NCBI GenBank assembly: GCA_014871385.1 | Contig: CM026431.1 | Span: forward strand, 1,558,464 to 1,622,463 | DNA from: Ceratodon purpureus | Lineage: Eukaryota; Streptophyta; Bryopsida; Pseudoditrichales; Ditrichaceae | Direction: 5' to 3' | Length of the DNA stretch: 64,000 bases | Shown: one piece after another, positions 58,067 through 64,000 of the stretch | Layout of the letters: each line of letters opens with the position of its first letter | Position numbering within the stretch: the stretch's first letter is position 1 | Position numbers and translations under genes: made by a program | The notes under the pieces: model-generated | The model's database searches: none | What the model saw: the letters and a program-made list of their open reading frames with translations, nothing else | What the model was told of the DNA's origin: nothing

Positions 58067-58385
58067 GTAAGTTCCCGTACGGAATTTTATGAGGCATAAT
58101 TTTTATTTGTCAGTGATGGCTGGATTTTTCCAAAATTCGTTAGAAAGTTCATTATCTATGTCTACATTTCCCGTCCATTTGCAAATGTTGGGGATTTGTA
58201 TGGCCATGATTTCTAGATTGTTTTCACTGTCGTATTTTTTGATTTGTTTTTCTAGAGTTCTAACTGGTCCTTTGTCTGGAACTAGCCATTTTCAATGAAA
58301 AGTGAACTGTGTCCAGCTCATTGGATATCCTCCCTAGTTGCTCCGTCTATACCAGTGTTGCACTAGTATGCTATAAATTGCACAA

Positions 58386-58417
58386 AGGGGGGGGGGGGGG
58401 GGGGGGGGGGGGGGGGC
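58386..58417. repeat. Poly-G run
   Basis: About 30 G residues within the intron before exon 7 of the NPSN pseudogene. The exact length may be unreliable in assembly. Confidence 0.9.
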
Positions 58418-59436
58418 GGTTTTTAATAAAATCTTGGAAAAATAGAACATCGAGATAGTGTTATGCACAAGTCTTGTATTTCCAGAGTATGGTACGTGTA
58501 TGTGGTCCGATAGGATTCTTAAATTGTGGAATACGTGTATGTAATATCAATTTTAAATCATATACCAAGCCTACCCAGTGCATGGGTCTGATATGTCACC
58601 AAATCATTTTTGAAACAGTAATTTGCATTATCACAATAACCCACCCTCACAGACTCTCCACACTCAAAACTCTAACTCTATCACACTTCTAGCTACCAAT
58701 GGACAACTTCCATAGTGAACAATGGATTTTTAAAATAGTTTAAAACAATTCATTCATGAAATTGATTGGCATAGACTACTGCCTCCAACATCAGTTTAAT
58801 TCAACAAAGTTCAATTTGTCAAAAGCTAAACCTCACGTTCTTGAAGCACCAATAATCCTTAAAGCCCATCAACTAAACATCAAGCAACCCAATAAACTCC
58901 ACTACATGTGCATAACTCAGACCAGTACCTTGACAAGGGCAGGCTTAATGACCTACATACGTGCATGTTTAAGGGTTTGAAATGCAATGATTTACCAAGG
59001 TACGGGTCTGCTACCAGGTATCACATGACTGTTCCAATCCAGTGCCTGGGCATGAAGCTGGTATGTGTGTTTTGCAAACCAGGCCAACCTGGTATCAAAA
59101 ACCAGTGCACGTACCCTTTTGGAGACCATGGTGTAGGACACATAGCAGTGCAACACTGGTCTATACACAGTCCAGACAAGTGAATTTGAATCACAAATTT
59201 TCTTGACACAACTACAGTTATAACACAAGGAGACGCCATACAATAACGCTTCGCTTAGCACATCATTAAGGGGATAACGTTACAGATTACAGTTTACAGA
59301 GAATGTACTAGTGCTACAAGCGGCTGAATTCCAATTTGAATGCAAGACTAGAGTAATTTACTTGTCCTTCTAAAGCAGTAGTTGTCTCTGCTCCGATGAG
59401 TATGGTCTCTTTCACGACCTGCAGATCCAGGGTATT

Positions 59437-59437
59437 G

Positions 59438-59474
<37 letters not shown>
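59437..59474. repeat. Poly-A run
   Basis: About 37 A residues just upstream (gene sense) of exon 6 of the NPSN pseudogene. It could be the tail of an unrecognised retro-insertion. Confidence 0.85.
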
Positions 59475-59475
<1 letters not shown>

Positions 59476-61399
59476 TATTCTAGAGAGTTAGAAACAGAGT
59501 AAAAGTTCTGAAACATGAAGAGTTTCAAGTTTTGAAACATCAAGTTAGATTGATTCTGCGAACGATTAGAACACTTTCCCAAAGGACTTACAATGGTAGA
59601 AGATTAATTGTATGCGTCTACCTTCCTAGACCTATCAATTGTCTAATCTGTCTCATCCATCTGCTGCCTTCCCTATCTGGATGCGTGGCGGAAAAACCCA
59701 GAGTCGAATTATTGAAATTTCAAGATAGTCTACAGTATCTTAAACGAGGGGATTAAATCTGGAGCATTCAAGCTTGGGCAGGCCACTGGCATATCAAGCT
59801 TGGCAGGCCACATCAGCTCCACATAACTTTCGGCAATCTCTGGAAACGACAGCTCCAGAAAATAGGCAAATTTAATGCATTGAAAATTATGGAGATACAA
59901 ATCCAAGAGTACGAGATGGAGAAGCGAGCTAGGCACTATGGTCCTATCTATACACTATGTTCCTGTGACAAGCGAAGCATGAAAGAATGAGATGAAGTGG
60001 GTCAAAACTGGGAGTTAACCCAGTTGAGGCAGCGCGAACATCAAAATCTCGAGCAGGTCCAGCATTTGAGCCACCATCGAGAAGTTCTTTCTTGTTCCCT
60101 ATAGGGCTTGTGTATGTCTTTCTCAATGCTACGAAAGAGTTTAGCTCTTTAATCTGCAGATAGATGTTTTCATATTAGACCTTAGATTATGTGGCACTGA
60201 TTAAGTACAGCCATTTTTAATGGAGATTTTGCCAGCTGTGCATACCATTGATTGCTTTTTCTCATTCAGAAGCTTGTGGGATTCCCAATCAGAATTGCTT
60301 GAACCCTCCTGCATTACCCTGTCGAAGTCCTTAATTAGCCTGAAAGTACAGCATACCATTCTGCGTCAGAAGCTACACGGGTTGCCAAATCACAGTTGCA
60401 AGGCATCTTTACAAGCTAATACGAGTGCTTGCGATCAAAGAACGCCGAAACGAGGAAAGACGAAAGCAAGAGTGCAGGTCTTTTATACGATGGGCGTTGT
60501 ACTCTCATACATTGTTTTTAGATAAATTTACTTGCACCAAACAAAGTGAACAGTTCAGAATCTCTACAGAGCAAACACAACAATGCCTCAACAACATGCT
60601 CATGAGTGACAAACGAATCATAAATTTTCACCTCTGACCTAAGTAGGTGCTCACCTTTTCGCCTCTCGCATTCTAGCAGTAAGTTCTTCCAACTGATTGC
60701 TCTGTCTTTCCGCATTTTTTATCTTGTCTATTCTATGAAATCCAGTCCTGGAGTCACACAATCGAATATTTTGTTACAGTAGAAAATATAATTTGTCGGA
60801 GCTGCTAAACCCAACCACCATGTCGATTTAGGTTAATCAGTATTTTGCTCTATAATCTTCTGATAATTCAAATAAAAACCACATCGTATTGTTCCAGCAC
60901 TATTAGCGGCACACGCTGCCAAATGGAAATGGGCTTCTCAATATCATAAACCTGGTAGGCTATTCCAGATAATATGCAGATTCTACATATCTCCATTTCT
61001 GCTCAAACAAGACCTAATTGCACATTGATCATAGTGATGCAGTGCAAGAATTTAAAATAAATTCCAAAAGAACCAGCAAGTCATACTTCGAGGAGCACTG
61101 TGACATAGGATGTTCTTTCTACTAGGGTCACCATCCCTACTCTCGCAGAGCTCAGAGAAGGAAAACTCAGGATGATTCTGGATATCGTACAAAACATTGA
61201 GGCAATCAAATGTGAAAATGAAGAAACTCACTTTAGGATCTTGAAGATATCTTGTACTTCCTTTTCAATGCCAAGCAGCTGAGGCGACAGTTCCGAAGTC
61301 ATTGTTCCGTCCCAGACAGTAATGCAGCCCAAAAATTGTCCAAGGGGACAAAAATCTAACCACAAATCCCTGCCTCACCCGCTTCTCACGGATTCCTAA

Positions 61400-63050
61400 T
61401 TTTTGAATCGCCACTCCGCTCCCGCAAGTTCAAAAAACAAAATCGCAGCATCCCTCACTGTGGCAATGTGCGCATCCTTACCCTGAATTTGGCCACAAAT
61501 CTGAAAAGGCCTTCAACTTCCGAACGCCAACAGCTCACTTCTCACTTCACTACAACTGAAAAGCCATCCGGGCAGATATCTATCTCTGCTAAGAGCACAA
61601 CTAATGCAAAAAGATGAAGGCCAAGCTCCAAGTAGCGCAATGCAATACTCGACAAGCCTCAAAACCAAAAGCGAGTAGCACTGCACCATCAATTCAGTCA
61701 CAAACAACTTCGCTTCTCGATCACCACCTCTTCCTCATCTGCAGTCCAGACAGTCCAAGGCCCAATCCTGCAAGAATGTCAGTGCCCAAAGCTCACACCG
61801 CAGCTCAAGGAGCTCCAAGCTGCTGCTTCTTGAGTGTGGTGCCCACTGCCCACTAGCCTATGTGATGCCCATGCCGCTGCCCACTTCTTCATCGCCTTCT
61901 TCATAATTGTAGCGAAGCCCATCTAAATGACTCCTCCTGTGCATGAATGTCGAAGATTGGCATCTTGGGCCCTTTGTCGCCATCAAGCAGAGATGCATTT
62001 CTGGCCCCATAAATATGCCATCGTGGAAATTGAGACGTTAGGAAAGGCTACTTGTCTCATCCACGTCAGAAATTAAACATGGACATGATTAATGATCTCT
62101 CTCCTTGAATGGCGCCTCCTAAATCCTCTGAATTCATTGTTCTGCCTCTTCAGCCCTCAAAACCCTAATCTGCTTCCTGATGGGAGATTACATCTTTGTG
62201 ATGCGAGTATGCCATGTAGCTGAATGGATTCAGTCCAGTTCACTTTGCTACCTGTAGTGACCCAAACAACCTGGAGCGATCATCTTGCAAATTCTGTTTC
62301 TCTCTGCTTCTTTGGGTAAAGCGCGATCATGACAGTTGATTCTTGAGTTGCACTGCTGGATTTGAAACTGCTCTGTGTAGAATCTTTATGTTGAATTGAG
62401 ATGCAGTCTTTGAGCCATTTGTGCTTCTGGGTTTCGCAACCATGATACCGTCGCACTTGTACCCTGACTTGAGGGGTTAATTGTTAGAGGAACCCAACTG
62501 GCGTTTCAATCTGTAAAACTCTTGATGTTGGCATTCTTGGTAGCTTGCAAAGTTGTGGATAGGTGAGAATCCGACTTAATTTGGAGCATAGGCTTCGTCT
62601 GGGATCTCTTGGCGCTGGCCATAGCAAGTGGGAAATGCCATTGGAACTGGTGATCTCCAGCCCTTTGGACACGTTTACCAGAATGTTGAGGAAGGTTGTT
62701 TGAAAATATGACTGGCACGATTGTTCCTCAGAAGTTCTGGCCTGGTGGTAGAATCTGGGGAGCAACGTTCTTCAAGCAAACTTCCTGATGGCAGGTTGGG
62801 TCGCTCCATCGAATCTGATGAGTTTGAAGGTGATTGTTTCCTGAGTTTGTGCTCAATTTTGGGCTCACGATTGAAGTTATAGTTTCGTCATTTTAGTGCC
62901 ATTACAGCTTTATGTGCTTTCTGATTTTCATGAGTGGAGGAGGAGCTGGAGATATGCAAAACTATAGGAATATTGTAGTAACGATTGCATGGTGTTAACA
63001 TAATTGTGATTGTCTGCAACAGGATTCAAGGGTTGTTGAAGCGTAGGAGG
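61400..63050. other. Intergenic region and probable 5' untranslated region
   Basis: No gene is supported between the NPSN copy and the gene at 63,056. A CAACAG acceptor near 63,022, just before the ATG at 63,056, suggests an intron in the 5' leader of that gene. Confidence 0.45.
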
Positions 63051-63055
63051 ACGTT

Positions 63056-64000
63056 ATGGTGTTAACCGACCACATTGCCCAGCAAGGCGGGAGCACTTTC
63101 ATTCAAGCAAAAGATGGTAGTCTCTTAGGGTTCCAAGGACAACAACCATCAACGGCTTTGGTATCAACATGGAACCTGTTTCGGCTAGCGCTGGTGTCTG
63201 CATGTATGCTCTTCGCCATTCTAGTTTCAACCATTTACAGTCTCCATCGAGCTGGTGGTGCACCGTCTACAAGAGGAGGCTGGTTGGAGACCAAGCAATC
63301 ACCGTTGCACCATATCCTTCTTCGAGACCAGACATTGTCAGATGAACTAAAGTAAGCGTTTTCTACTACTTTAGTCTGGAAATATTTTCTCGAGTATGTC
63401 GGTTTTGAGGGTCATTCGTATTTGCAGAATGTCTGAAGTGCACTTGTTCTAGGATTTCTGCACCCAAGAATTCATGTTTGCAATTCGTTACGTCTACTTA
63501 CAGGAACACTGATTGCGGATTGCTTCAGAGGATCAACGAGAAGGCAACACTAGAGCTTGAAACTTTGGTGATTGCTGAGACCGTGGTACCATACAAAGAC
63601 AGAGTGATGCTTTCGAAGTATGTCAAGCATCAATTGGATGCGTCTAACGTCATCTCAAATCAGCAAAAATCAGCTGTGATGACAATGGTGGATATGGCGC
63701 CCGTTGAAGGGAGTGTTAATAAAGAAGACAGAGGTGAAGGAGGAAGTTTACGAAATTCTGCGGTCATTGCCATGTTCAAAATACACCAGAACAACATTCA
63801 TTTTATGTTGATCGGGTAAATTTATATTCAGTTTTCTGCTAATTATTGTCTAAGACTTATTTTCTTGTATATTCTCGTTCACGAATTTAGTCTTCTAAAT
63901 GGACGACAGAGTGCGTGTTGAGCCACGGTTGGGAATATGGAGGAGGATATCGGCTAAGGAGCGCAATGATTGGAATGATGTTCTATCAAGGGTGCTTTAC
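63056..64000 (+). CDS. Membrane-anchored protein, 5' part, runs off the window
   Basis: Three exons join in phase: 63056-63351, 63504-63815 and 63923 to the end of the window, the first join within a Lys codon and the second within a Gly codon. A single hydrophobic segment at residues about 41-63 (LFRLALVSACMLFAILVSTI) after a short soluble N-terminus is typical of a type II signal anchor. The part after it is charged (LQRINEKATLELETLVIAET, then YVKHQLDASN). The third exon reads HGWEYGGGYRLRSAMIGMMF. The product is not recognised; a Golgi or ER luminal enzyme is only one possibility given the anchor. The gene is incomplete here. Confidence 0.6.

Larger units (their letters stand above)
56811..58283 (-). 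mobile_element. 5'-truncated LINE inserted in the NPSN pseudogene
   Basis: The 1,473-bp insert is flanked by the 11-bp duplication AGCCATTTTCA (56,800-56,810 and 58,284-58,294). On the minus strand it starts inside a reverse-transcriptase-type ORF and ends in a CT microsatellite just after a hairpin (CGGTCTCC/GGAGACCG, 56,828-56,846). The variable-length target duplication, 5' truncation, 3' simple repeat and 3' hairpin fit target-primed reverse transcription. It also contains a seven-copy 7-bp repeat (GTAACCA/GTAACAA, 56,957-57,007) and a SINE-like tRNA-derived stretch. Confidence 0.85.
56770..61302 (-). pseudogene. Second NPSN-type SNARE copy, disrupted
   Basis: Exons correspond one to one with the intact gene at 23.4-25.7 kb: 61302-61232 (71 bp in both), 60747-60655 (93 bp in both), 60339-60246, 60155-60020, a decayed exon 5 near 59,690-59,630, 59418-59362 (57 bp in both), and exon 7. 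Landmarks include IKNAERQSNQLEELTARMRE, IKELNSFVALRKTYTSPIG and VVKETILIGAETTTALEGQ. Exon 5 has lost its MSNQELI start and has TAG at 59,643-59,645 in the MDETD*TIDRSRK segment. Exon 7 is split by a LINE: 58346-58284 carries LGRISNELDTVHFSLKMA and 56810-56770 carries KMASKLVKEIGRQ. Without the insert the exon is 93 bp, as in the intact gene. No anchor exon was found. Confidence 0.9.

Overview
This window is eukaryotic nuclear DNA, almost certainly from a land plant. Protein genes are split by many short GT-AG introns. A nine-exon minus-strand gene encodes a plant-type novel plant SNARE (NPSN). There is also a methylesterase-like alpha/beta hydrolase, a predicted plastid-lumen protein and a decayed plastid DnaJ copy. 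A bryophyte (moss-like) source is my guess from the overall gene and transposon mix; nothing in the window proves it.

Layout. (1) 0.7-8.3 kb: GC-rich minus-strand remains of a piggyBac-like transposase gene with short introns, including a tandemly duplicated two-exon unit that encodes AT-hook-like basic segments. The core is broken by two in-frame stops, a frameshift and a catalytic Asp-to-Asn change. (2) 8.9-20 kb: AT-rich intergenic DNA with a decayed LINE tail, SINE-like sequences, a decayed DnaJ copy, duplicated segments and a short-motif repeat field. (3) 20.2-28.9 kb: an ordinary gene island, all on the minus strand: a five-exon plastid-lumen-type protein of unknown family, NPSN, and the hydrolase. 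(4) 29,216-50,623: a very large Mutator-like element (MULE), 21.4 kb, with about 315-bp terminal inverted repeats and a 9-bp target duplication. Its right half carries a plus-strand gene ending in a Ulp1-like cysteine protease domain and a convergent minus-strand MULE transposase with a DDE core and SWIM zinc finger. Its left-centre is occupied by about 10.3 kb of unlike DNA (30,050-40,320) with 20-bp inverted ends. That DNA holds two satellite-like arrays (106-bp and 181-bp units) built around related palindromes, and two uncharacterised ORFs. (5) 50.8-64 kb: a foldback hairpin, a three-TM protein gene, a small two-exon gene, a second NPSN copy that is dead (in-frame stop plus a 5'-truncated LINE inserted in an exon with an 11-bp target duplication), and the start of a membrane-anchored protein gene that runs off the window.

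The most unusual signal is the 7-mer TGTCTCG/CGAGACA. I counted by eye about 100 CGAGAC/GTCTCG sites in the last 10 kb of the MULE, and a dozen more in its left arm. They lie in coding and non-coding DNA, in all reading frames and on both strands, where chance predicts about five. They are nearly absent from the nested 30-40 kb segment and the rest of the window. The hexamer TGTCTC is the canonical auxin response element, so this transposon could be a dense platform for ARF (B3) binding or for an element-encoded DNA-binding protein. Exon boundaries were read by eye from splice signals and phase; coordinates should be treated as good to about one base.
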